Shown: one piece after another, positions 1 through 4,609 of the stretch
Layout: every line of letters begins with the position of its first letter
Numbering within the stretch: the stretch's first letter is position 1
Assembly (NCBI GenBank): GCA_030589225.1
Contig: JAUUWD010000118.1
Location: 1-5,761, forward strand
Length of the DNA: 5,761 nucleotides
Origin: Desulfobacteraceae bacterium
GTDB lineage: Bacteria; Desulfobacterota; DSM-4660; Desulfatiglandales; Desulfatiglandaceae
Direction of reading: 5' to 3'
Program-made: the position numbers and the translations under genes
The notes under the pieces: model-generated
Told to the model about the DNA's origin: nothing
What the model saw: only the letters and a program-made list of their open reading frames with translations
Databases searched by the model: none

Positions 1-258
1 GATTAGCTTGTAATCATTCTGCTGGAGTTTTTTACTTTTTTTGATAACCTCAACATATATTCTCTCTATGAATTCGGCATTTATTAGCCGTGTTGAGTTC
101 TTTCTGACCCTTTTAAGGAGTTCTCCCTCCCTTTCGCTGTCTTCAATCTGGGATTTAAACTTCTTAGCCATAAGGACCAGCTCCATCCTATCGCTTAAAA
201 GTTTCAGGATCTTGGAATCACTGAGGTCAATTTTTTTTCTGATTTCTTCCAGACTCAT
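1..258 (-). CDS. AroQ-class chorismate mutase domain, partial (possibly N-terminus of a PheA P-protein)
   Basis: Chorismate mutase converts chorismate to prephenate, the first committed step to Phe and Tyr. The first 86 codons are visible and run off the left edge with no stop. All active-site positions of the E. coli P-protein mutase domain can be aligned: Arg7 (R11), Arg24 (R28), Lys35 (K39), Asp40 (D48), Arg43 (R51), Glu44 (E52) and Gln79 (Q88). The ATG at 258 is fixed by an in-frame TGA just upstream and a strong GGGGAGGTGA ribosome site. It lies 75 nt after aroB, with no terminator seen between, so it is probably the same operon. A lone AroQ is about 90 residues. The Tyr-Lys-Leu-Ile ending at the edge resembles the entry to a prephenate dehydratase domain, so a bifunctional PheA is my guess; TyrA fusion or a lone enzyme remain possible. 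Confidence 0.88.
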   Translation of the reverse strand, partial: MSLEEIRKKIDLSDSKILKLLSDRMELVLMAKKFKSQIEDSEREGELLKRVRKNSTRLINAEFIERIYVEVIKKSKKLQQNDYKLI

Positions 259-333
259 ATTTCACCTCCCCATGTTCTAAACAGAAACACAATGCCCTTC
301 TTGATAAATACAAAACTACTGCATGGATCTTTG

Positions 334-1362
334 CTAATTGAATTCTTTCAGCATCATCTCTAGTTCTTGTATGGCTATTTCTTCCACAACCGCGTAGCCT
401 ATTCCACGAAGCAACACAAAATTTACTCTACCCCCTATCCTTTTTTTGTCTTTTTTCAAAGCATCAATCATCCTGTCTCCATCAAGTTCAAGTCTTGTTG
501 GGAGTTTCAGATTCTTGAGAAGTCCCTCAATCCTTTCTGCATCTTCAACCGGTAGGTGGCCCCTTTTTACAGAAAGCGCTGAAGCCGCTACCATCCCTAC
601 GCTAACAGCCTCTCCATGAGCAACACCTGTTACTTTTTCAATCGCATGTCCGAATGTATGCCCAAAATTGAGCTTCCTGCGCTCCCCCTTTTCCTTTTCG
701 TCCCTGTTTACAATTGATGACTTTATGAGGATCGAATCATATACAAGCTTCTCCATCACCTCGGTATCCAGCTCGACCGTCTTTTCATAATGTTTTTCAA
801 GATAGCAAAAAAGATCAAAATCACCTATGACGGCATGCTTTACTATCTCGGAAACACCACATAGAATTTCTCTTTTCGGTAGTGTTTTCAAGAGATTCAT
901 GTCACAGATAACAAATTCGGGTTGATTAAAAACCCCCACCATATTTTTATATCCACCAAAATTCACGCCGTTCTTGCCGCCGACACTGGCATCTGCATGC
1001 GAAAGCAATGTTGAGGAGACAAACCCGAACCTTACGCCGCGCAGATAGGTTGACGCGACAAAACCTGCAATATCGCAGACAATACCCCCGCCGATCCCCA
1101 CGATAAAGGACGAACGGTCAGCCTCAAGCTGTACAAGCTTTCCGTAAATATCCCGAACAGTATCCAGGTTTTTTATCTTTTCACCAGTACCGATCTCTAT
1201 GACATCATAGGGAGGAAAATCTTTTTGATAATAGTGACTCACATTGGTATCCGTGATGATCACCACTTTCTCTGCAGTAACATATCTTTCGAGATTTCGA
1301 AGATTCTCTCCGATTATTATTTTCGAATCACCTGTAATGCCATGTATCTCAAGGACTCTCAC
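334..1362 (-). CDS. aroB: 3-dehydroquinate synthase
   Basis: This NAD- and divalent-metal-dependent cytoplasmic enzyme cyclises DAHP to 3-dehydroquinate, step two of the shikimate pathway. At 342 residues it has the normal family length. Visible motifs are the NAD-binding Asp38 region (TDTN), the Gly-rich loop 89-97 (GIGGGIVCD), VGGKNGVN around Lys130, KNMVGVFNQP 139-148, and metal ligands Glu172 (SEIVKH), His235 (LNFGHTFGHA) and His249 (HGEAV). The start is a GTG at 1362 preceded by AAGGGA at about 8 nt. It begins 30 nt after the aroF stop, so the two are cotranscribed and their products act consecutively. Two deviations from the common consensus: Cys96 where Gly is usual (GGGVVGD), and Ser-His-Ala (121-123) where Ala-Gln-Val is common before the DASVGGK stretch. 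No catalytic residue is missing. Confidence 0.97.
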   Translation of the reverse strand: MRVLEIHGITGDSKIIIGENLRNLERYVTAEKVVIITDTNVSHYYQKDFPPYDVIEIGTGEKIKNLDTVRDIYGKLVQLEADRSSFIVGIGGGIVCDIAGFVASTYLRGVRFGFVSSTLLSHADASVGGKNGVNFGGYKNMVGVFNQPEFVICDMNLLKTLPKREILCGVSEIVKHAVIGDFDLFCYLEKHYEKTVELDTEVMEKLVYDSILIKSSIVNRDEKEKGERRKLNFGHTFGHAIEKVTGVAHGEAVSVGMVAASALSVKRGHLPVEDAERIEGLLKNLKLPTRLELDGDRMIDALKKDKKRIGGRVNFVLLRGIGYAVVEEIAIQELEMMLKEFN

Positions 1363-1392
1363 TATATTTTCCCTTGATTATTGAGAAACAAC

Positions 1393-2232
1393 CTAATTCC
1401 TGTCTCCATTGCCTTTGTTGATTTCATTCATATAGGAACGTAGCAACTGTAACTTCCTCATTAGGTCTTTAAACATATCCGAGGGCATGGCCTGATCCTT
1501 ATCGCATAAGGCCTCACACGGATTATAGTGTACTTCAATGATGATGCCATCTGCTCCGACTGCCATAGCAGCAAGGCTCATGGGTTCAATGATACTTAAT
1601 CTACCCGTTCCATGAGAAGGATCCACAATAATGGGAAGGTGAGAGACTTCCTTGACTGAGGGCACAATGCCTAGATCCAGGGTGTTCCTGGTGTAAGTCT
1701 CAAATGTCCTTATCCCTCTTTCACAGAGGATGACGTTGGGGTTTCCACCTGCAAGAATGTATTCAGCGCAATTAAGCCATTCCTTAAGGGTTGAATACAT
1801 CCCCCTTTTAAGAAGCACAGGCTTGTCAACCTTTCCAACCTCCTTAAGGAGAGAAAAATTCTGCATGTTTCTGGTGCCGATCTGAAGAATATCTGCATAT
1901 TCGCATACCCAGGATACATCACGAGTATCAGTCACTTCAGTCACTATCGGGAGCCCTGTCTCTCTCTTTGCCTTCTCAAGGATTTTTAATCCTTTGAGGC
2001 CAAGCCCCTGAAAGTCGTACGGTGAAGTTCTTGGTTTAAAGGCCCCGCCCCTGAGCATATTGGCCCCCGCCTCCTTCACCTTCTGGGCTGTTTTTATGGT
2101 TTGCTCCTCACTCTCCACACTGCAAGGACCGGCAATCACCACGAAATCTTCACCGACCTTCACATTATCCACCGTGATGACTGTTCTTTTATTGTTGTCA
2201 CCATTTAAGGATGCAAGTTTTAGATTATTCAT
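1393..2232 (-). CDS. aroF: 3-deoxy-7-phosphoheptulonate (DAHP) synthase, type I-beta core
   Basis: It condenses phosphoenolpyruvate and erythrose 4-phosphate to DAHP, the entry step of aromatic biosynthesis. From the chosen start it has 279 residues. Motifs: GPCSVES with metal ligand Cys37, [17 protein letters not shown] (60-76), the QIGTRNMQN stretch (117-125), KRGM (142-145), DPSHGTG with His207, Glu233 (IIEVH) and Asp244 (CDKDQ, where the family often has SDGxQ). The length leaves only the barrel core with a short N-terminal extension: no ACT or ferredoxin-like regulatory domain and no fused chorismate mutase, so classical allosteric control is not evident. I place the start at the ATG at 2232, with AAGGAG 11 nt upstream. 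An in-frame TTG at 2268 would add 12 residues, but its AGGA abuts the codon. It is preceded by its own attenuator. The symbol aroF is used for the family; aroG or aroA would be equally valid. Confidence 0.95.
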   Translation of the reverse strand: MNNLKLASLNGDNNKRTVITVDNVKVGEDFVVIAGPCSVESEEQTIKTAQKVKEAGANMLRGGAFKPRTSPYDFQGLGLKGLKILEKAKRETGLPIVTEVTDTRDVSWVCEYADILQIGTRNMQNFSLLKEVGKVDKPVLLKRGMYSTLKEWLNCAEYILAGGNPNVILCERGIRTFETYTRNTLDLGIVPSVKEVSHLPIIVDPSHGTGRLSIIEPMSLAAMAVGADGIIIEVHYNPCEALCDKDQAMPSDMFKDLMRKLQLLRSYMNEINKGNGDRN

Positions 2233-2243
2233 CGTGCACCAAT

Positions 2244-2250
2244 CTCCTTT
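2244..2250 (-). promoter_or_regulatory. Ribosome binding site favouring the internal aroF start
   Basis: The minus strand reads AAAGGAG here, 11 nt before the ATG at 2232. The spacing is slightly long, but this is the only good Shine-Dalgarno site near the N-terminus and argues against the upstream TTG at 2268. The 114 nt between this start and the U-tract of the aroF attenuator (2233-2346) hold nothing else I can support. Confidence 0.6.
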
Positions 2251-2346
2251 GCTTGGGTTGATTTCCAATCCTATGGTACGTCATTCCCTCAACGTTTTTC
2301 TAACTAATGGAAATGATCCAAGACCTCTCCATCAATCAGTAGATAT

Positions 2347-2383
2347 AAAAAAGCCGTGGTCCATGAACCCGCTTACGGCTTTT
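2347..2383 (-). terminator. Attenuator terminator (3:4 hairpin) upstream of aroF
   Basis: On the minus strand AAAAGCCGT (2383-2375) pairs perfectly over 9 bp with ACGGCTTTT (2357-2349), followed by a run of six U ending at 2347. A second inner stem GGTT/GACC (2369-2366 with 2361-2358, one wobble) closes a CATG loop, with AAGCG bulged on the 5' side. It lies between the leader peptide stop and aroF, as expected of an intrinsic terminator that decides whether aroF-aroB-chorismate mutase is transcribed. It is not a terminator for the plus strand, where no T-tract follows. Confidence 0.85.
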
Positions 2384-2445
2384 CTCATTCAACTTTTATC
2401 AAACCATGGGCGGACCCGTCTTCTCAAAAAGAAAAAGATACGGAT
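2366..2445 (-). promoter_or_regulatory. aroF attenuator: competing 1:2 and 2:3 stems
   Basis: Strand 1 overlaps the Tyr-Pro-Tyr-Leu-Phe codons. ATCCGT (2445-2440) and CTTTTT (2437-2432) pair with ACGGGT (2419-2414) and GAGAAG (2425-2420), giving 12 bp with a two-base bulge and three wobbles. Strand 2 (GGTCCGC, 2416-2410) shares bases with that stem and can instead pair with strand 3 (GCGGGTT, 2372-2366; 7 bp, three of them wobbles), which lies inside the terminator. GGTCC (2416-2412) also matches GGACC in the terminator's 3' side. A ribosome stalled on the aromatic codons would block 1:2 and favour 2:3, hence read-through. The pairings are visible; the regulatory action is inferred. Confidence 0.7.
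2399..2416 (-). repeat. Leader 3'-end repeat, aroF copy
   Basis: The minus strand reads GGTCCGCCCATGGTTTGA, covering the last codons and stop of the aroF leader peptide. It matches the aroK leader end (4201-4218) at 15 of 18 positions, in the same reading frame and the same place relative to the stop. It carries strand 2 of the attenuator. Shared descent by duplication of the leader is the simplest explanation. Confidence 0.7.
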
Positions 2446-2479
2446 AACTCCAAAGAATTCTTATTGATAAACAGCTCAT
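2399..2479 (-). CDS. Pan-aromatic leader peptide of the aroF attenuator
   Basis: A 26-codon ORF starts at ATG 2479, seven nt after AGGGG, and ends in TGA at 2399. Codons 10-18 read Trp-Ser-Tyr-Pro-Tyr-Leu-Phe-Leu-Phe: one Trp, two Tyr and two Phe in nine codons. It ends in Gly-Pro-Pro-Met-Val. The ORF is followed directly by a terminator hairpin and then by DAHP synthase. This is the architecture of pheL/trpL-type leader peptides, in which slow decoding of starved codons sets the RNA fold. It starts 52 nt after the aroC stop. I see no convincing promoter in that gap, so it may act on read-through from aroK-aroC. The peptide itself probably has no function beyond being translated. Confidence 0.82.
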   Translation of the reverse strand: MSCLSIRILWSYPYLFLFEKTGPPMV

Positions 2480-2531
2480 GGATTTACCCCTGTTTACGCT
2501 TCCCCAAATTAGAAAGTTCCAGTTATCTTGG

Positions 2532-3584
2532 TTAGGTTAGTATTTTTGATCTCAAATAGTGATCTGCTAAGACGATCCTGACCATGGCCTCTAACACCGG
2601 GACAATGCGTGGGACTGCGGAGATATCAAACCTCCCCTTCAGTTTAAGTTTTGTGGCCCTTCCTTCCCGATCGATTGTCTCCTGCTCCTGTGCAATGGAC
2701 GGGATGGGCTTTACAGCTGCCCGCAGCACAATCTCATCCCCGTTGGAAATACCGCCAAGGATCCCTCCAGCGTGATTAGTCTTGAACCCTGAAGTGGTAA
2801 TGGGGTCATTATTTTGAGACCCCTTTAGCCTGGCCGCTTCGAAGCCTGCCCCAACTTCAACTCCCTTCACCGCCCCTACGCACATCACGGCCTTTGCAAG
2901 ATCCGCATCAAGCTTGTCGAAAACCGGTTCGCCCAATCCGGCAGGACATCCTAAGACCCGTATTTCCACAATCCCGCCCAGGGAATCGCCCTCTTTTCTG
3001 GTCTTTTGGAGGATATCTTTCATTTTCTCCACTGCATCCACATCAGGGCAATAGAAGGGATTTTTATTGATCGCCTCAGGGTCAATGCTTTCTGCCCGGA
3101 TGCCGCCCAGCTCCAGGGTATAGGCTAAAACCTTTATCCCGAGGGGTTCCAGTATTTTTCGGGCCACCACCCCGGCTGCGACCCTGGCAGCAGTCTCGCG
3201 CGCAGAAGACCTTCCGCCTCCCCTAAAATCAAAGTGGCCGTATTTTTTATGATAGGTATAATCGGCATGCCCTGGTCTGAAAAGCTCCCGCAGGATTTCG
3301 TATGGTTTGCTATCCACATCCCGGTTAGGAATAAAAAGTGTAACAGGCGCTCCGGTTGTGAGACCTTCAAAAACGCCCGAGATGACCTCCACCTTGTCCG
3401 TCTCCGTCCTGGGCGTGTCAAAAGGCGCTCTCCCAGGTCTGCGTCTCGTCATTTCCTGTACAAAGTCTTCCGTAGACATATTGATACGTGGGGGGCATCC
3501 GTCAATAACTACACCCACTCCCTCCCCGTGCGATTCGCCGAAGGTGGTGATTCTAAATATCTTGCCAAATGAATTTCCCGCCAT
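2532..3584 (-). CDS. aroC: Chorismate synthase
   Basis: It converts 5-enolpyruvylshikimate 3-phosphate to chorismate, the last common step, using reduced FMN. The 350 residues are complete and within the usual family range. Signatures in order: [16 protein letters not shown] (5-20, His19), RRRPG (47-51), [13 protein letters not shown] (104-116, His106), [11 protein letters not shown] (121-131), [14 protein letters not shown] (269-282) and a C-terminal FDISAVPR...EAM stretch with Asp320 and Arg326, where DPC is more usual than DIS. The ATG at 3584 has AAGGA 8 nt upstream, and that site overlaps the last codons of aroK. Only 5 nt separate the two genes, so translational coupling is likely. It is followed by the aroF leader rather than by an obvious terminator of its own. 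Confidence 0.98.
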   Translation of the reverse strand: MAGNSFGKIFRITTFGESHGEGVGVVIDGCPPRINMSTEDFVQEMTRRRPGRAPFDTPRTETDKVEVISGVFEGLTTGAPVTLFIPNRDVDSKPYEILRELFRPGHADYTYHKKYGHFDFRGGGRSSARETAARVAAGVVARKILEPLGIKVLAYTLELGGIRAESIDPEAINKNPFYCPDVDAVEKMKDILQKTRKEGDSLGGIVEIRVLGCPAGLGEPVFDKLDADLAKAVMCVGAVKGVEVGAGFEAARLKGSQNNDPITTSGFKTNHAGGILGGISNGDEIVLRAAVKPIPSIAQEQETIDREGRATKLKLKGRFDISAVPRIVPVLEAMVRIVLADHYLRSKILT

Positions 3585-3589
3585 AATTT

Positions 3590-4117
3590 CTATCCTTGTA
3601 ATTCTCTTGGCAGAGCTTTCAAGATCGAAGTTGCCACCTCGCGGATAGAAAGGCTGCTGGTATCCACCATGAGGTTCCCGGCCTGTTCGTAGAGCGGTGT
3701 TCTGATGTCCAAGACCTGTTTGATCTCCTCTAAGGGATCAGCCCCTGTCAGGGATGGTCGAATTTTGCCTGATTTCTGTTCCCTTTCCATCCTCTCCTTA
3801 AATACTTTGGCCTTCCCGTTGAGCCAGACTAAAAAGCCATTCTTTTTCAGGTTTTTCACATTCTCTTCAACCATCACAACCCCGCCTCCTGTGGCAATGA
3901 CCAGGTTGTCTTTCCTTGAAACCTCTTTAATCATACGTCTTTCAATATCGCGAAAATGATCCCATCCTTCTCTTGAAATAATCAGCTCAATGGAACACCC
4001 TGCATTCTCCTCGATCAATCCGTCCGTATCTAAAAGATCCCTTCCAAGTTCATTAGCGAGGATTTTACCCACTGCGGTTTTGCCACTGCATCGGTATCCG
4101 ATCAAGACAATGTTCAT
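3590..4117 (-). CDS. aroK: Shikimate kinase
   Basis: It transfers phosphate from ATP to the 3-hydroxyl of shikimate. At 175 residues it has the typical monofunctional length. Visible features: Walker A GYRCSGKT (7-14), the shikimate-binding DTD (30-32) with Asp32, Arg56 in FRDIE, the GGG motif 77-79, the lid arginine Arg120 in RPSLT, and Arg139 in the RTPLY segment. The ATG at 4117 is forced by an in-frame TGA six bases upstream. Its ribosome site is weak (GTGAG at about 7 nt), while a stronger GGAG lies some 20 nt away. It is the first enzyme gene after the minus-strand promoter and attenuator, and precedes aroC by 5 nt. Shikimate kinase at the head of an attenuated aro operon is less usual than DAHP synthase there. 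Confidence 0.97.
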   Translation of the reverse strand: MNIVLIGYRCSGKTAVGKILANELGRDLLDTDGLIEENAGCSIELIISREGWDHFRDIERRMIKEVSRKDNLVIATGGGVVMVEENVKNLKKNGFLVWLNGKAKVFKERMEREQKSGKIRPSLTGADPLEEIKQVLDIRTPLYEQAGNLMVDTSSLSIREVATSILKALPRELQG

Positions 4118-4142
4118 AGCGACTCACATACATCTGCTCCAT

Positions 4143-4178
4143 AAAAAAAAGCCGTGAGCTTTGCTCTGCCCACGGCTT
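4143..4178 (-). terminator. Attenuator terminator (3:4 hairpin) upstream of aroK
   Basis: On the minus strand AAGCCGTGGGC (4178-4168) pairs with GCTCACGGCTT (4159-4149), 11 bp with one G-U, around an 8-nt loop. Eight U follow, ending at 4143. It sits between the aromatic leader peptide stop (4201) and the aroK ATG (4117) and is a textbook intrinsic terminator in the direction of aroK only. Confidence 0.9.
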
Positions 4179-4244
4179 GATATTTGAAAACAAACATACA
4201 TCAATCCATAGGCAGACCACTCCTAAAAAAATAAAAATACTGCC
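4165..4244 (-). promoter_or_regulatory. aroK attenuator: competing 1:2 and 2:3 stems
   Basis: Strand 1 GGCAG (4244-4240) lies in the Trp-Gln codons and pairs with CTGCC (4215-4211). The same strand 2, extended as TCTGCCTAT (4216-4208), pairs over 9 bp (two wobbles) with GTGGGCAGA (4173-4165), which forms part of the terminator's 5' arm and loop. The two states are mutually exclusive. Stalling at Trp10 or the adjacent Tyr codon would cover strand 1, free strand 2 and prevent termination. Pairing is seen in the sequence; the switch is inferred from the trp/phe attenuation model. Confidence 0.78.
4201..4218 (-). repeat. Leader 3'-end repeat, aroK copy
   Basis: The minus strand reads GGTCTGCCTATGGATTGA, 15 of 18 identical to 2399-2416 of the aroF leader and in the same frame, ending at the stop codon. 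It contains strand 2 of the attenuator. Confidence 0.7.
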
Positions 4245-4272
4245 AGGATTGATTGTTTGCTGCTCTTGCCAT
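4201..4272 (-). CDS. Pan-aromatic leader peptide of the aroK operon
   Basis: A 23-codon ORF starts at ATG 4272, preceded by AAGGG at about 6 nt, and ends in TGA at 4201. Codons 10-16 read Trp-Gln-Tyr-Phe-Tyr-Phe-Phe, so six of seven residues are aromatic and all three aromatic amino acids are present. It ends in Gly-Leu-Pro-Met-Asp. It begins about 20 nt after the predicted transcription start and is followed by an antiterminator/terminator pair and aroK-aroC. The composition, length and position match attenuation leader peptides such as pheL and trpL, but the mixture points to sensing of Trp-, Tyr- and Phe-tRNA charging together. The C-terminal codons are nearly identical to those of the aroF leader peptide. 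Confidence 0.88.
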   Translation of the reverse strand: MARAANNQSWQYFYFFRSGLPMD

Positions 4273-4291
4273 TGCTTTCCCTTATTTCATT

Positions 4292-4327
4292 TTGGGGCAT
4301 GATAAATGAAGCACTCACGCTTGTCAA
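4292..4327 (-). promoter_or_regulatory. Sigma-70-type promoter of the aroK leader
   Basis: The minus strand shows TTGACA (4327-4322), a 17-nt spacer and TATCAT (4304-4299), five of six matching the -10 consensus. The expected start is an A at about 4292-4293, giving a leader of about 20 nt before the peptide ATG at 4272. The upstream side is A/T-rich with a long T-tract abutting the -35, as in UP elements. Confidence 0.8.
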
Positions 4328-4362
4328 GAAAAAAAATGCTTTCTGAAATTTTTTTCTTGACA
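4322..4362. repeat. Perfect 14-bp inverted repeat spanning the divergent promoters
   Basis: TGTCAAGAAAAAAA (4322-4335) is the exact reverse complement of TTTTTTTCTTGACA (4349-4362), with a 13-nt centre. The outermost six bases of each arm are the -35 box of the promoter facing outward on that side. It may be a shared UP-like element, a regulator site, or simply two similar promoters back to back. Confidence 0.75.
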
Positions 4363-4385
4363 TTATTTTTTGTTCATATTAGTCT
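4357..4385 (+). promoter_or_regulatory. Probable promoter of the trp leader and trpE
   Basis: TTGACA (4357-4362), a perfect -35, is followed after 17 nt by TAGTCT (4380-4385), a weak -10 keeping T1, A2 and T6. The predicted start falls at about 4392-4393, on or next to the leader peptide ATG. An alternative is TTGTCA (4321-4326) with TGAAAT (4344-4349), which would start near 4356. Confidence 0.55.
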
Positions 4386-4392
4386 ACTTGCC

Positions 4393-4482
4393 ATGATTAC
4401 TGAGAGAAAAAATATTTTTAAAACTACATTATCCAATTGGCGCTGGCTCAGCTCTAAAATGGAGGTGAGCCCAAAACGATAA
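4393..4482 (+). CDS. trpL: trp operon leader peptide
   Basis: A 29-codon ORF starts at ATG 4393 and ends at TAA 4480-4482, with Trp at codons 16 and 18 (Trp-Arg-Trp). It lies directly upstream of nested stems, a terminator hairpin and trpE, the standard arrangement for ribosome-mediated tryptophan attenuation. The second Trp codon overlaps strand 1 of the attenuator. No Shine-Dalgarno sequence precedes the ATG and the best promoter places the transcript start at or beside it, so initiation may be leaderless. The identification rests on the paired Trp codons plus context, not on similarity to a known trpL. Confidence 0.87.
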   Translation: MITERKNIFKTTLSNWRWLSSKMEVSPKR

Positions 4483-4511
4483 ATTGATTTAACTAATAAA
4501 CCGTGGGGTCA
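4445..4511 (+). promoter_or_regulatory. trp attenuator: 1:2 pause hairpin and 2:3 antiterminator
   Basis: Strand 1 GGCTCA (4445-4450) pairs with strand 2 TGAGCC (4466-4471); CTC/GAG (4452-4454 with 4462-4464) extends the stem to 9 bp across one G-G mismatch, around a 7-nt loop. Strand 2 as TGAGCCCA (4466-4473) can instead pair with strand 3 TGGGGTCA (4504-4511), 7 of 8 bases, which is part of the terminator's 5' arm. A ribosome stalled at Trp16 or Trp18 covers strand 1 and favours 2:3. The geometry matches the E. coli trp leader; function is inferred. Confidence 0.82.
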
Positions 4512-4539
4512 TCTCTTTGTGGCCCTGCGGTTTTTTTTT
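4498..4539 (+). terminator. First trp attenuator terminator (3:4 hairpin)
   Basis: AAACCGTGGGGTCA (4498-4511) pairs with TGGCCCTGCGGTTT (4520-4533) over 14 bp with three G-U wobbles and an 8-nt loop. A nine-base T-tract follows (4531-4539). It lies 15 nt after the leader peptide stop. Confidence 0.92.
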
Positions 4540-4556
4540 GTTGTTATATTTGCTTG

Positions 4557-4595
4557 AAGGCCGTGGGACTAATAATCCTCACGGCCTTTTTTTTT
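4557..4595 (+). terminator. Second, tandem trp terminator just before trpE
   Basis: AAGGCCGTG (4557-4565) pairs perfectly with CACGGCCTT (4580-4588), with GG/CC pairing possible further in, and nine T follow (4587-4595). The T-tract touches the trpE ribosome site. It has no leader peptide of its own. Its 5' arm can also pair with 4523-4534, the 3' side of the first terminator. Confidence 0.9.
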
Positions 4596-4609
4596 GGAGT
4601 TGAAAATTG
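4596..4609 (+). promoter_or_regulatory. Ribosome binding site and TTG start of trpE
   Basis: GGAG (4596-4599), seven nt, then TTG (4607-4609). The spacing is ideal, and the TTG frame adds a Ser-Phe-Ser-Glu-Phe-Lys stretch typical of TrpE N-termini. The next in-frame ATG at 4643 has no comparable ribosome site. An in-frame TGA at 4601-4603 excludes any longer start. Confidence 0.8.

Noticed and set aside
41..280. Plus-strand ORF of 79 codons at the left edge
   Set aside because: It lies antisense to the chorismate mutase gene, whose aligned active-site residues and ribosome site are convincing.
2233..2268. Longer aroF start at TTG 2268
   Set aside because: The only Shine-Dalgarno-like bases touch the TTG. 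The internal ATG at 2232 has AAGGAG at 11 nt, and the extra 12 residues match nothing I know in the family. It remains possible.
2225..2284. Minus-strand 19-residue ORF ending across the aroF start codon, possible coupling peptide
   Set aside because: Its GAGGGA abuts the ATG with no spacing, and it has no notable codon content.
2060..2467. Plus-strand ORF of 135 codons across the aroC-aroF gap
   Set aside because: It runs antisense through the aroF N-terminus, the terminator and the leader peptide, with no recognisable domain.
2480..2560. Internal promoter for the aroF leader
   Set aside because: I tried several -35/-10 combinations at 16-18 nt spacing on the minus strand and none was convincing. 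Read-through from aroC is equally likely.
4065..4142. Minus-strand 25-residue ORF starting at ATG 4142 and overlapping the aroK start
   Set aside because: It has no ribosome site (a U-tract precedes it) and is out of frame with aroK; it is probably chance.
4118..4606. T-box, TRAP or riboswitch control of the divergent region
   Set aside because: I saw no T-box consensus and no regularly spaced GAG/UAG triplets. Leader ORFs with aromatic codons explain the region better.
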